A DNA stretch of 64,000 nucleotides from the NCBI RefSeq assembly GCF_029338275.1, contig NZ_CP119789.1:186001-250000 (forward strand), written 5' to 3'. Shown here piece by piece: positions 33,731 to 43,009 of the stretch. Below the pieces are notes generated by a model. The model saw only the letters and a list, made by a program, of their open reading frames with translations, did not search any database and was not told where the DNA came from. This stretch comes from Haloarcula ordinaria. GTDB taxonomy: Archaea; Halobacteriota; Halobacteria; Halobacteriales; Haloarculaceae. Position 1 is the stretch's first letter, and every line of letters starts with the position of its first letter. The translations under genes were made by a program, and so were the position numbers.

Positions 33731-35539
33731 CTACTTCCCCCAGAAGGGGTCCCGCTTGCGCTGCTTCTCTAGGTACATCGACAGCGCCTCGCGCTCGTCG
33801 ACGGTGATATCCTCGGTGAGTTCCTGCTCGAGGATCTTCGCGTGCTTTTCGGGAATCTCTACCCAGAGGTCGTCGCCCTCCTCGATCTGGCGGCCGACCG
33901 TCGGGCCGTCGATGGAGACGGCCATGCGCTCGCCGGTCATGGCTTCGTCGACGTCCTCGCCCTCGTCCTGGATGGTCTTGAGGTGGCCGACCCGTTTCGG
34001 CTCGTTGCCGTCCCACTTCACGACGTTGACGTTCCGGCGGAGCGACCCCGAGAGGATCTCGACGCCGACGACGGCGGGGTCGGACTGCCGGAAAGTGTGG
34101 TCCTGGAGGATGCGGAACTTCGCCGGGCGGGTGATGTTCTCTAAGATCTGTTCCTGTTGAGCCTCCTCGATGGCGGTGACGTGGTCGTCGTACTCCTCGA
34201 TGAGCTGGTAGATGACGTCGTTCTCGAACAGTTCGACGCCCTCTTGCTCGGCGAGTTTTCGGGCGTCGTCGAGCACCTCGACGGAGAACGCGAGGATGGC
34301 CTGGTGGGTCGGCTCGTTGGCCGTCTCGGCGACGCGGATGTCTCGCGGGGCGACGGCACCGACCTCGGCGCGCATGATAGGAATCTCCTCTTCGGCGAGC
34401 GTACTGGAGATGGCCTCCAGCGACCCGAGCGTGTCGGCTTTGACGACGACGCCCTCCTCCTGGGTCGTCACCTCGATTTCGGCGAGTTCCTCCTCGACCT
34501 CGGCGATGACCTCGGTTCGGTCGCGGTCACGGATGACGCGGATGGGCGCGCCGGCGATGGCGTCGTCCAGGTCCGGCGCGGCGATCTTCACGCCGTCGGC
34601 GGCGGCGACCTCGTCGACCTGCTCGAACTGCTTCTCGGTGCGAATCTCCGCCAGGGGCCGCGGGCGAAGCAGCGCGCGGACGTCGGTGACGATGGGGCCC
34701 TGCAGACCGCCGACGACGATGGTGTCGTCCTTCCGGATGGTGCCGTCGTAGATGATGGCGTCGAGCGTCGCGCCGAAGCCCTGCGTGTCCTTGACTTCGA
34801 GGACGGTGCCGACGCCGGGGCCGGCGGCGTCGATCTCCATCTCTTCTTTCATGTAGCGCTGGGAAAGGCCCATCTGGACCGTCAGCAGGTCCGGGACGCC
34901 CTCGCCCGTCTCGGCGGAGACGGGGACGACGCCGATGTTGTTCTGGAAGTTCTGGACCCGCCAGTACATGTCCGCCGAGAACCCGTTGTCAGAGAGCTCG
35001 CCGATTATCTCGTACAGTTTCTGGTTCAGGTCGTCCTGCACGCGCTGGGACTGTTTCTCCATCGTCTGCTGGATGGGCTGGCCCTCGTTGGGGTTCCAGC
35101 CCGGAATCGTGTCCACCTTGTTCGCAGCGACGATGAACGGCGTCTGCGTGCGTTTGAGGATGTCGATGGCCTCCAGCGTCTGGGGCTGGAAGCCGTCGTT
35201 GACGTCGACGACGAGGATGGCGATGTCGGCCAGCGCCCCGCCGCGTGAGCGCAGCGTCGAGAAGGAGTGGTGGCCCGGCGTGTCGATGAACAACAGGCCC
35301 GGCAGGTCGAAGTCCGTCGGGTCGACGAGCTCGCCCGCTATCTCGGAGATGACCGAAAGCGGAACCGCCGTGGCCCCGATGTGCTGGGTGATGGCGCCGG
35401 ACTCCCCGGCGGTGACGGCCGACCCCCGGATGCGGTCGAGCAGGCTCGTCTTCCCGTGGTCGACGTGTCCCAGGACGGCGACGATGGGCGTCCTGAGGGT
35501 CGCGGCGTCCGTCTCTGGTGTGGCGTCGGTGTCAGACAT
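33731..35539 (-). CDS. infB: translation initiation factor aIF5B (IF2 family)
   Basis: GTPase that promotes ribosomal subunit joining and initiator tRNA placement. The 602-residue protein has G1 GHVDHGKTSLLDRIRG at residues 24-39, G3 DTPGHHSFSTLR, and G4 AANKVD, followed by domains II-IV to the C-terminal QRKRDPFWGK. It lacks the long N-terminal extension of eukaryotic eIF5B, as usual in archaea. It converges with the broken lipoprotein gene. Confidence 0.97.
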   Translation of the reverse strand: MSDTDATPETDAATLRTPIVAVLGHVDHGKTSLLDRIRGSAVTAGESGAITQHIGATAVPLSVISEIAGELVDPTDFDLPGLLFIDTPGHHSFSTLRSRGGALADIAILVVDVNDGFQPQTLEAIDILKRTQTPFIVAANKVDTIPGWNPNEGQPIQQTMEKQSQRVQDDLNQKLYEIIGELSDNGFSADMYWRVQNFQNNIGVVPVSAETGEGVPDLLTVQMGLSQRYMKEEMEIDAAGPGVGTVLEVKDTQGFGATLDAIIYDGTIRKDDTIVVGGLQGPIVTDVRALLRPRPLAEIRTEKQFEQVDEVAAADGVKIAAPDLDDAIAGAPIRVIRDRDRTEVIAEVEEELAEIEVTTQEEGVVVKADTLGSLEAISSTLAEEEIPIMRAEVGAVAPRDIRVAETANEPTHQAILAFSVEVLDDARKLAEQEGVELFENDVIYQLIEEYDDHVTAIEEAQQEQILENITRPAKFRILQDHTFRQSDPAVVGVEILSGSLRRNVNVVKWDGNEPKRVGHLKTIQDEGEDVDEAMTGERMAVSIDGPTVGRQIEEGDDLWVEIPEKHAKILEQELTEDITVDEREALSMYLEKQRKRDPFWGK

Positions 35540-35611
35540 AGATGGCTCCAGAAGTTGTGTTGAGGAAGTTGGCGGTGCCAGTTAAGTTCATCGTCATCGG
35601 CTGCAACCGCG

Positions 35612-36139
35612 TTACTCGGTGACGGTGAACGACCCGGCCATCCCCAGGCTCTGGTGGGGCCGACAGACGTAGGCGTACTCGCCGGCTGTCTCGAAAGTCG
35701 CTGCGTACGTGTGGCCGGTCTCGAACGTCTGACTGCCGCCCGGCGTCCCCGTCCAGTCGCTGCCGTCGGGCGTCGACGTCGGCTTGACGTTGTGGTTGCT
35801 GCTCGCCCACTCCCACAGGACGGTACTCCCGACGGGGACCGAGAACGTCTCGGGTTCGAAGACGAAGTCGCCGGGGCCGACCGCGACCCGCTGGGCGGCG
35901 TCGACTGTCTCGGTGGCTGTCGGCGTCGCAGTCGGCGTCTCCGTGGCGGTCGCTGCGGGCGTCGCGGTCTCGGTCGCCGTGGGCGTCGCTGTCTCGGTGG
36001 CCGTCGGTCGGTCCGTTTGGGTGTCTGCCCCGCCGTCCCCGCCGTCTTCACCACTCCCACCGTCTCCACCACAGCCGGCGATCACGCCGGTGAGTCCCGC
36101 AGACAGCGCGGCCAGGAAGTGCCGTCGGTCGTCGTTCAT
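35612..36139 (-). CDS. halocyanin-like blue copper lipoprotein
   Basis: A 175-residue cell-surface electron carrier. The signal RRHFLAALSAGLTGVIAGC is a Tat lipoprotein signal. A Gly/Asp stretch and a long Thr/Glu/Pro/Ala repeat linker (about residues 25-80) follow, probably O-glycosylated. The cupredoxin domain carries the type 1 copper ligands His in SSNHNV, and Cys, His and Met in YVCRPHQSLGM. It could pass electrons to NirK or an oxidase, but it lies 22 kb from nirK and has no CGAAC palindrome. ATG 36139 was chosen because GMNDDRRHF adds nothing to the signal. Confidence 0.9.
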   Translation of the reverse strand: MNDDRRHFLAALSAGLTGVIAGCGGDGGSGEDGGDGGADTQTDRPTATETATPTATETATPAATATETPTATPTATETVDAAQRVAVGPGDFVFEPETFSVPVGSTVLWEWASSNHNVKPTSTPDGSDWTGTPGGSQTFETGHTYAATFETAGEYAYVCRPHQSLGMAGSFTVTE

Positions 36140-36231
36140 ACCCACCCTCGGGTCCGGCGGCGCTTAACCCTGGGGCTGACGCCCGTCTGACGGCCCGTGG
36201 CGTTTATGTAACCAGACTCGGAAAGAGGGAT

Positions 36232-36471
36232 ATGGCAGAGATACTCGCCGAGAACCTCTCGGGGAAGGACGTGATGGGCGCAGACGGTGCCGAACTCGGT
36301 AGCCTCTACAACATCACGATGGACCTCTCCTCGGGTGCGCTGAAGAACCTCGTCATCGACCCCGCAGAGACGCTTCGCAACACCGACTTCGAGTACAGCG
36401 ACCAGGGACGGCTCATCGTCCCCGTCGGACAGGTCCGCGCGGTCAAGGACCACATGATAATCGAACGCTAG
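36232..36471 (+). CDS. PRC-barrel domain protein
   Basis: A 79-residue single PRC-barrel: LSGKDVMGADGAELGSLYNITMDLSSGALKNLVIDP and then RLIVPVGQVRAVKDHMIIE. The family contributes to RNA processing and other assemblies; archaeal single-domain versions have also been linked to the division machinery (CdpB), so the role here is open. A TTTATG box (36203-36208) about 27 nt upstream implies a leaderless mRNA. Its stop codon directly abuts the nob1 start, so the two are one operon, favouring a link to ribosome maturation. Confidence 0.88.
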   Translation: MAEILAENLSGKDVMGADGAELGSLYNITMDLSSGALKNLVIDPAETLRNTDFEYSDQGRLIVPVGQVRAVKDHMIIER

Positions 36472-36930
36472 ATGTACGTCCTCGATTCGTCGGCCTTCAT
36501 CAACGAGTACCACACCGACGAGCAGATCGCGTCGATACCGCTCGTCCGCGAGGAACTGGAGGGCGAGGCGTCGTTCCGGTTCGACGCGCTCGAAGGGGCC
36601 GGGATGCACCTCCACATCCCCGAGGAGAACACCGTCGAGCGCATCGAACGCGCGGCCCGCGAGACGGGCGACCTCGCCGAGCTCTCCGAGACCGACATCC
36701 GACTCGTCGCGGCGGCGTTCGAGCTCGACAGCCGACTCGTCACGGACGACTACGCGATGCAGAACGTCGCCGAGAAGCTCGACGTGCGCGTTGAGGTCAT
36801 CGACCGCGAGGGAATCACCGAGCAGCGCGACTGGCGGTTCCAGTGTCAGGGGTGTGGTCGCGAGTTCGACGAGAACCACGACCGCTGTCCCATCTGTGGC
36901 AGTTCCCTCTCGCGGAAGAACCCGGCCTAG
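36472..36930 (+). CDS. nob1: rRNA maturation endonuclease Nob1
   Basis: PIN-domain nuclease that trims the 3' end of 16S rRNA. The 152-residue protein begins MYVLDSSAFINEY with the first catalytic Asp, continues with LSETDIRLVAAAFEL and LVTDDYAMQNVAEKL (further acidic residues), and ends with a zinc ribbon CQGCGREFDENHDRCPICG. The start follows the PRC-barrel stop with no gap. The 3' end overlaps the small RHH-like gene on the other strand by 4 nt. Confidence 0.95.
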   Translation: MYVLDSSAFINEYHTDEQIASIPLVREELEGEASFRFDALEGAGMHLHIPEENTVERIERAARETGDLAELSETDIRLVAAAFELDSRLVTDDYAMQNVAEKLDVRVEVIDREGITEQRDWRFQCQGCGREFDENHDRCPICGSSLSRKNPA

Positions 36931-37073
36931 AGCGGTCGCTCCTCGAGCGATTCGAGCCCCAGGTCGACGAGCTGCTGGAGCACCTCGTCTTCGGTGATAC
37001 CGTACCGGCGCGCCAGCATCTCCACCGCCTGGGCCTGGTCGTCGTCACAGACGACCGTGAACCGGGTAGCCAT
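36927..37073 (-). CDS. 48-residue ribbon-helix-helix-like small protein
   Basis: The minus strand encodes MATRFTVVCDDDQAQAVEM, then a helix-turn-helix-like stretch with RRYGITEDEVLQQLVDLGLESL. An N-terminal strand followed by two helices is the CopG/Arc ribbon-helix-helix layout, so this may be a small DNA-binding protein. It is under 60 codons and easily missed. Supporting signs are the acidic halophilic composition, a clean start at 37073 and a 4-nt tail-to-tail overlap with nob1. Confidence 0.72.
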   Translation of the reverse strand: MATRFTVVCDDDQAQAVEMLARRYGITEDEVLQQLVDLGLESLEERPL

Positions 37074-37138
37074 GCCCCACGGTAGACTGACTGCCCGCTT
37101 AAACACCCGTCAGACGGCCGTCATGCGAGGGCGCAGCG

Positions 37139-37927
37139 TCAGAACGGGATGTCGACGCCGATGGCCGAGAGATACTGTATCAGGAACAGGGTCGCGTTCC
37201 AGGCACCGTGGGCCAGTGCGGGGACCAGGATGGTCTCGGTGTACTCGTACAGCACACCGAGAATCAGGCCGAGCGACCCGGTGAGAAACACCATCGTCCA
37301 GGCGTCGCCCGACGAGAGGGCGAAGACGTGCCCGAGGCCAAAGAGGAGGCTCGCGAGGACGACTCCGGGGAGGACGCCGAACGAGCGACGCATCAGCCCC
37401 TGGACGACGCCGCGGAAGACGAGCTCCTCGGCCGGGCCGACCACCAGCAAGGAGAGGGGGATGAGATACAGGAACAGCTCCGGGTTGCCCTGCCCGGTGG
37501 TGATAATCTGGTTGGTCGCGACGGTCGTCGAGACGCCGAACACCGACTCCAGCGCCGAGATGATGGCGTTCAGTGCGGCCCCGACGGCGATGGCCCCGGT
37601 GAACAGGACGGCGACGCCGCCGACGACCCAGCCCACGTCGGTCAGTCGCGGCGAGCGGAGGTGGAGCAGTGGCTCGTCCTGGCGGAGCCTGAGAGCCCAG
37701 AGCGCAGTCACGACGAACCCGGCGAAGAAGGAGGCGTTGACGACGACGTAGAGCGCCGGCGACTGCCGGAGCGCCGCCTGTGATGGGGAGCCGAGTATCG
37801 CGACGAAGATGCTCTGAAAGATGGCCCCCAGCAGGAACGCCCCCGCGACGACGGCCAGGGCGCGGACCACGTTGACGACCAGCAGCTCCCTCTCAGCGAC
37901 CTCGACGTACGGGCGAGTGAGCGCCAT
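37139..37927 (-). CDS. CPBP (CAAX/Abi) intramembrane glutamic-type protease
   Basis: A 262-residue membrane protein with about eight helices. The three CPBP motifs are present: PAEELVFRGVVQG (EExxxR), LFGLGHV (FxxxH) and ALAHGAWNATLF (HxxxN). Family members process prenylated proteins or bacteriocins or act in immunity; the archaeal substrate is unknown. ATG 37927 (MALTRPYVEV) is slightly preferred over ATG 37939. It lies downstream of pgi on the same strand with a gap of about 70 nt. Confidence 0.88.
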   Translation of the reverse strand: MALTRPYVEVAERELLVVNVVRALAVVAGAFLLGAIFQSIFVAILGSPSQAALRQSPALYVVVNASFFAGFVVTALWALRLRQDEPLLHLRSPRLTDVGWVVGGVAVLFTGAIAVGAALNAIISALESVFGVSTTVATNQIITTGQGNPELFLYLIPLSLLVVGPAEELVFRGVVQGLMRRSFGVLPGVVLASLLFGLGHVFALSSGDAWTMVFLTGSLGLILGVLYEYTETILVPALAHGAWNATLFLIQYLSAIGVDIPF

Positions 37928-37996
37928 ACAGTGTGACATAGCGTATGGTGCCGACGTTCAAGACCCCACCGATTACTCGACTCCCCTCTAAACTGT

Positions 37997-39289
37997 TCAG
38001 TCGATGCGGTAGGAGGTCCGCTCGGCGACGGTCCGCGTCTCCTCGGTCTCGACGCCGCGAATCAACCCCCGGGTCGCGTTCTTCCCCCACTCGACGGCGG
38101 GCTGGGTGAACGTCTCGACGTCGGCCAGTTCGCCGACGAGGACGCAGGCGGCCTCCATCGCATAGAGCAACGCACCGACCTCCGCCGCGTCGAGGCGGTC
38201 GAGCTGGAGGTCGAGCGCCGGCCGGTCGGCTGCCGGGAGGCTGGCCACCGTCGCCTCGTACTCGGCGTCGATGAGTTCGCCCAGGTCGGTCCCCGAGAGG
38301 TATTCGAGCGAGTCGTGGTCTGGGTCCGGAATCTGGACGTCGGCCCGCTCGCCGGGGCGGACGAACGTGACCACCTTGTCGCCCGGGCCGGCGCGATACA
38401 GCTGCAACTGGGAGTGCTGGTCGGTCGCACCGAGGGCTCGCGCGGGCGTCTGGCCGCGACCCGCCTTCCCGAGGCTCTCGGCCCACAGCTGGGCGAACCA
38501 CTCGGCGAACACCTCCAGGCGCTCGGCGTAGGGCATCATCGCGTTGACCGACGCCCCTTCCTCTTCCAGGGCGTAGGACACGGCACCGTAGGCGTACGCG
38601 GGCGAGTCGAACAGCGACGGTCCGAGGTCGGCGGCCACGCTCGCCCCGCCATCGAGGACGGCCTCGATGTCGAGACCGAGGATCGCCGGCGGGACCAGCC
38701 CGACCGACGAGAGCGCGGAGAAGCGCCCCGGGACGCCCTCGGGGACCGGCAGCGTGGGCAGGTCGTGGGCGTCGGCGAGTTCGCGAAGCGGACCCGCCTC
38801 GCCCGTCGTCACGACGATGCGGTCGGTCCAGTCCACGTCGGCCCGCTCGTAGGCCTCGCGGACGACCAGGAAGTTCGCCAGCGTCTCGGCCGTCGTCCCC
38901 GAGCGCGAGACGACGTTGATAGCCGTGTCGGCGAGCGGCAGGTCAGCCAGCGTCCGCTCGACGTGTTCCGGGTCGACGTTGTCGAGGACGACGTGGCGCT
39001 CCGGTTCCTCGGCGAGTGCGGCCGTGATGGCTTTCGCCCCGAGCGCGGACCCGCCGATGCCGACGGTGAGGACGTGTCCCATCTCGGAGACGGGGTCGAC
39101 GGCCGCGCGAATCGCGTCTGTGTCGGTGGTCTCGGGCAGGTTCAGCGAGGCGTAGCCGAACTCGTCGTCGGCCATCCCCGCCGCGATGCGTTCGTGGGCC
39201 GAGGCGACCCGGTCGTCGAGCCGTTCCAGGTCGGCCTCGTCGATTCCGGGGTCCGTCGCCGCCAGTGCAGGACCGATGTCGAGGTGCAT
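37997..39289 (-). CDS. pgi: glucose-6-phosphate isomerase
   Basis: Interconverts glucose 6-phosphate and fructose 6-phosphate. The 430-residue protein is of the bacterial-type PGI superfamily: TVGIGGSALGAKAITAAL, NVVSRSGTTAETLANFL and GGFSALSSVG-like GRFSALSSVGLVPPAIL bind the sugar phosphate; ATDQHSQLQLYRAGPGDKVVTF carries the catalytic His/Gln region. ATG 39289 gives MHLDIGPALAATDPGIDE; longer readings overlap the divergent gene at 39410. Confidence 0.94.
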   Translation of the reverse strand: MHLDIGPALAATDPGIDEADLERLDDRVASAHERIAAGMADDEFGYASLNLPETTDTDAIRAAVDPVSEMGHVLTVGIGGSALGAKAITAALAEEPERHVVLDNVDPEHVERTLADLPLADTAINVVSRSGTTAETLANFLVVREAYERADVDWTDRIVVTTGEAGPLRELADAHDLPTLPVPEGVPGRFSALSSVGLVPPAILGLDIEAVLDGGASVAADLGPSLFDSPAYAYGAVSYALEEEGASVNAMMPYAERLEVFAEWFAQLWAESLGKAGRGQTPARALGATDQHSQLQLYRAGPGDKVVTFVRPGERADVQIPDPDHDSLEYLSGTDLGELIDAEYEATVASLPAADRPALDLQLDRLDAAEVGALLYAMEAACVLVGELADVETFTQPAVEWGKNATRGLIRGVETEETRTVAERTSYRID

Positions 39290-39409
39290 GTGCGAGGACT
39301 CTCGTGCCGCCCACAAATACTGTTGGCACGCGACCGGACCGTGCCCCACGGTGACGCGACCCACGACGAAACACGGCGTTTATTCACCTCGTCGCCCCTA
39401 GCCCACGTG

Positions 39410-39958
39410 ATGACAGACACGCCGGCGGAGACCGGGACCGACGCCGTGCCGGAGCCGTACAACGGCCTCCCGGGCGCGTTCCCCTACGCGTTCCGGGCCA
39501 GCGAGTCGTTGCTGTTCAAGGGGTACGTCGCGCTCGCCGTCCTCCTCTCGCTTTCCATCGGACTGGGCTTCGTCCTCGGGCTGGTCGTGCTGTTCGGGCA
39601 GTCGGCCGCCGTCGCCGGCGGGACGTTCACGTTCTCGCGGGCCTTCTTCGTCTTCGTCGGCGCGCTCGTCGTCGCGCCGCTGCTCGCGCCCGTCCTGCTC
39701 GTCGCCCGCCGTCACCGCCGGACCGGGTCGTCGCTCCGCTACGACCGCGCGCTCGCACTCTCGGCGCTGGTGTTCGTCGCGTCGCTGTACGTCGGCCTCG
39801 TCGTGTCGGTGCCGCCGGACCTCCAGGAACCGACCGGCAGCGCCGTCATCGGTCTGCTCTACGCGCTCCCGCAGCTGGCGGGCCTCGCCCCGCCGCTGCT
39901 CGCCGTCGGGCTGATGTACGCCGTCCACCGCCGCCTCCGGCGCGACGTAGACGAGTAG
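39410..39958 (+). CDS. conserved four-helix membrane protein of unknown function
   Basis: A 182-residue protein with four hydrophobic helices (from about residues 40, 72, 120 and 152) and a hydrophilic N-terminus. Hydrophobic loops contain RRHRRTGSSLRYDRAL. I recognise no family. A TTTATT box (39379-39384) sits about 27 nt upstream, consistent with a leaderless start at ATG 39410 or GTG 39407. It is divergent from pgi and precedes the DUF5812-secF-secD group. Confidence 0.75.
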   Translation: MTDTPAETGTDAVPEPYNGLPGAFPYAFRASESLLFKGYVALAVLLSLSIGLGFVLGLVVLFGQSAAVAGGTFTFSRAFFVFVGALVVAPLLAPVLLVARRHRRTGSSLRYDRALALSALVFVASLYVGLVVSVPPDLQEPTGSAVIGLLYALPQLAGLAPPLLAVGLMYAVHRRLRRDVDE

Positions 39959-40019
39959 GCACCGAGTGGCCCGGGCGAGGTTCGAAACCCCGAAGAAGGC
40001 TCGCCGACTATCGGACGCT

Positions 40020-40484
40020 ATGACAACCAAGGAGGGGACCTTTCTCGTCGTCCACGCCGAGGCAGCGACGGTGACGCTGCGAGACGTCGCCGACTCGCAG
40101 GTGCTGACCCTCTTGGACAACCCCGGGGTCGAAGCCGGCGAGGTCGTCGACGCCACCGTCGAGGCCGAACCGCCGATGGAGGTGACCTACACGGCCGAGA
40201 TACGCGAACAGCGGACCATCCCGGTCGAACGGGTCGACCTCGAACCGACGGCCCAGACCAAGTCGCTCGCGGCCGACCAGCCCGTCGGCGAACTGACCAC
40301 CCGCGAGCGCGCCGGCGAGGGCGAGATTCACGTCCTCACCGTCGCCGACGAACAGACCGACGCCGCCGCCGAGGACGTCGTCGAAGACGAGGCGACGGTG
40401 ACGCGGGCCGCCCGCCTGGGCGTCGACCGCGTCGAGGTCCGGACCGCCGCCGGCGTCGTCAGCGTCCGGTACCTCCCCGACTGA
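40020..40484 (+). CDS. DUF5812-like conserved haloarchaeal protein
   Basis: A 154-residue soluble, very acidic protein: EGTFLVVHAEAATVTLRDVADSQVLTLLDNPG with an OB-like beta-rich start, and a C-terminal half with RAARLGVDRVEVRTAAGVVSVRYLPD. I associate it with DUF5812; no function is known. It lies 66 nt upstream of secF on the same strand. ATG 40020 was preferred over 39966 because MTTKEGTFLVV begins the first strand. Confidence 0.78.
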   Translation: MTTKEGTFLVVHAEAATVTLRDVADSQVLTLLDNPGVEAGEVVDATVEAEPPMEVTYTAEIREQRTIPVERVDLEPTAQTKSLAADQPVGELTTRERAGEGEIHVLTVADEQTDAAAEDVVEDEATVTRAARLGVDRVEVRTAAGVVSVRYLPD

Positions 40485-40550
40485 GCGGGGTCCGGCCTCG
40501 GCCGAGCGGGATTGAGAAGGCTTATTCGGAGTCGTACCACACCGTCGCGC

Positions 40551-41414
40551 ATGGTCGAGTACGAGGTCCCGGAGGTCGATTACACCCAGTACACGAACCG
40601 CCAGCTGGTGGCGATACCGCTGGCGGTGCTGGTGCTGGCGCTCGCGGTCATCGGTGGCTGGTGGGTCGTGACCGGCGCCCCGGTCACCTATGGCATCGAC
40701 TTCACTGGCGGGTCGGAGATTACGGTGGAGACGACGCTGTCACAGGAAGAGATTCGCGCCACCTTCGACGAGCCCGTCTCGTCCGTTCAGGGCATCGAAC
40801 AGGCCGAGAACCGCTACATCATCACGTTCGAGTCGTCTGACATCGACGACATCCGCGACAGCGCCGAGGCGGCCGACGGGATGACCGTGCTGGGCAGCGG
40901 GTCGACCTCGCCCATCTTCGGCGAGGAGAACCGGCGGCTCGCGGTACTCGGCCTCGCCGTCGCCTTCGGCGGCATGAGTCTGCTCGCGTTCGTCTTCTTC
41001 CGGACCTTCGTCCCGAGCATCGCCATCGTCATCTCGGCGTTCTCGGACATCGTGATCCCCCTCGCTGTGATGAACGTACTGGGGATCAAACTCTCGCTTG
41101 GTATCGTCGCCGCGCTCCTGATGCTCATCGGGTATAGCGTGGACTCGGACATCCTGCTGAACAACCACGTGCTCCGCCGGTCGGGCGGCTTCTACGAGTC
41201 GACATACCGCGCGATGCGGACCGGGGTGACGATGACAGTCACGTCCATCGCCGCGATGGCCGTGATGGCCGTCACCGCGACACTGTTCGGTATCGACCTG
41301 ATGGCCGACATCGGCCTCGTGCTCGTCCTCGGACTCTCCGCGGACCTGATGAACACCTACATGCTCAACGTCACGCTGCTTCGCTGGTACAAGTACGAGG
41401 GGGTGAACCGATGA
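40551..41414 (+). CDS. secF: protein-export membrane protein SecF
   Basis: RND-type subunit that with SecD assists Sec-dependent export. The 287-residue protein has one N-terminal TM helix, a periplasmic-side loop (GIDFTGGSEITVETT, residues 45-130) and five C-terminal helices with LGIVAALLMLIGYSVDSDILLNNHV, the SecF proton-path motif. A TTATT box at 40522 is about 27 nt upstream, so transcription is probably leaderless. The stop overlaps the secD start (ATGA). Confidence 0.95.
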   Translation: MVEYEVPEVDYTQYTNRQLVAIPLAVLVLALAVIGGWWVVTGAPVTYGIDFTGGSEITVETTLSQEEIRATFDEPVSSVQGIEQAENRYIITFESSDIDDIRDSAEAADGMTVLGSGSTSPIFGEENRRLAVLGLAVAFGGMSLLAFVFFRTFVPSIAIVISAFSDIVIPLAVMNVLGIKLSLGIVAALLMLIGYSVDSDILLNNHVLRRSGGFYESTYRAMRTGVTMTVTSIAAMAVMAVTATLFGIDLMADIGLVLVLGLSADLMNTYMLNVTLLRWYKYEGVNR

Positions 41415-42967
41415 GCGCGCTCCGCGAGAACTGGCGCATCGCGCTGCTGGTCGTCCTCCTGCTCGTGAGCGCCGTCGCGCTGTTCGTCCCCGGCACGCCG
41501 CCCGGCGCGACGCCCGACGAGGGGGCGGCCGCCGAGGGACAGCTGACCAACCTCCAGTTCGGTATCCAGCTCAGCGGCGGGACCCGCATCCGCGCGCCCG
41601 TCGTCGGCATGACCGCGGAGGGCGTGGCCGTCGGCTTCCAAGACGAATCGGACGTGACCGAAGCCGTCGCCGCCGACCTCGGCGTCGACCCCATCGACGT
41701 CCGTGCCTCGAACGAGACACAGACCGTCGAGGTGTTCGCGCGGAACGTCACCGAGTCAGAGTTCCGGGCCGCACTGGAAGCGGAGGGCTACCAGCCGGAG
41801 ACGATACGCGACGGCGTCACCGACGAGACCCGAAGCCAGGTGGTCGACAGCGTCCAGCGCCGCATCACCGAGTCGGCGCTCAGCGGCGGGTCAGTCCAGG
41901 AAGTCGCGGTGCCCGGCGGCCAGACGTTCATCAGCATCACCGCGCCCGACCGTGACCGCGGCGAGCTCGTCAGTATCCTCGAGGAGCGGGGTGTCGTCCG
42001 CGTCTACGCCGTCTATCCCGTCGAGAACGGCAGCCACGTCCGCGAGCAGGTGCTCGACCAGGACGAGTTCGCCGGCATCGGGACCGCCCGCGAGAGCGAC
42101 TCGGGGCCGGGCGTCCCGGTCACTGTCGAGGAGAGCGCCGCCGAAGAATTCGCCACCACGATGGCGACGAACGGCTTCGACAGCCAGACCGTCTGTAACC
42201 CGAACAACTACAACCACAGTAACCCGAGCAGCCTCAACGGAAACGAACGCTGTATCGTCGCGACGCTGAACGGCGAGCCGGTCTTCGTCGCGCCGGTCAC
42301 GCAGGGCCTCGGCGAGTCTTTCGCCAACGGTGACTTCGTCAACGACCCGACGTTCGTGATGTCGACGAGTTCGATGGAGGAGGCCCGCGAGGTCGAACTC
42401 AGCCTGAAGTCCGGCCGCCTGCCCGCGCCGCTGGACTTCGAGAACGACGACAGCCTCTCGCTGGACCCCGCGCTCGCGGAGGGCTTCCAGCAGAACTCGC
42501 TGATCACGGGTATCCTGGCGGTCATCGCGGTCAGCATCGTGGTGTACGTCCGCTACGGGCGCATTGAGGTCGCGGCCCCGATGGTCGTCACCGCGCTCTC
42601 CGAGGTGTTCCTGTTGCTCGGCTTCGTCTCGTTCGTCCAGTACCCACTCAACCTCTCACACCTGGCCGGGTTCATCGCCGTCATCGGGACGGGGGTGGAC
42701 GACCTCATCATCATCGGCGACGAGATCCTCCAGCAAGGGGAGGTCCGGACCGGGCGCGTCTTCGAGAGCCGCTTCCGCAAGGCGTTCTGGGTCATCGGCG
42801 CGGCCGCGGCGACGACCATCGTCGCGATGAGTCCACTGGTGGCGCTCCCCCTAGGTGACCTCTCCGGGTTCGCCATCATCACCATCGTCGGCGTCCTCCT
42901 CGGGGTGCTGGTCACCCGGCCGGCCTACGGGGACATCCTCCGGAACCTCGTGCTGGACGAGGACTGA
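41411..42967 (+). CDS. secD: protein-export membrane protein SecD
   Basis: Partner of SecF, 518 residues. It has an N-terminal helix, a large extracytoplasmic portion (residues 35-350) with LQFGIQLSGGTRIRAPV, and six TM helices in the C-terminal third including the conserved HLAGFIAVIGTGVDDLIIIGDEIL. The 4-nt overlap with secF implies translational coupling. The C-terminus ends LRNLVLDED. Confidence 0.95.
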   Translation: MSALRENWRIALLVVLLLVSAVALFVPGTPPGATPDEGAAAEGQLTNLQFGIQLSGGTRIRAPVVGMTAEGVAVGFQDESDVTEAVAADLGVDPIDVRASNETQTVEVFARNVTESEFRAALEAEGYQPETIRDGVTDETRSQVVDSVQRRITESALSGGSVQEVAVPGGQTFISITAPDRDRGELVSILEERGVVRVYAVYPVENGSHVREQVLDQDEFAGIGTARESDSGPGVPVTVEESAAEEFATTMATNGFDSQTVCNPNNYNHSNPSSLNGNERCIVATLNGEPVFVAPVTQGLGESFANGDFVNDPTFVMSTSSMEEAREVELSLKSGRLPAPLDFENDDSLSLDPALAEGFQQNSLITGILAVIAVSIVVYVRYGRIEVAAPMVVTALSEVFLLLGFVSFVQYPLNLSHLAGFIAVIGTGVDDLIIIGDEILQQGEVRTGRVFESRFRKAFWVIGAAAATTIVAMSPLVALPLGDLSGFAIITIVGVLLGVLVTRPAYGDILRNLVLDED

Positions 42968-43009
42968 GCCGAAGCCGGGGGTTCCGCGTTCGTGTCAATC
43001 AGTCCAAAA

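Noticed and set aside
39378-39958. NarO-like control of the halocyanin-like gene at 35612 through a missed palindrome
   Set aside because: The upstream regions of this and neighbouring genes were read for CGAAC-N2-GTTCG and none was found, so no link to the denitrification regulon is claimed.
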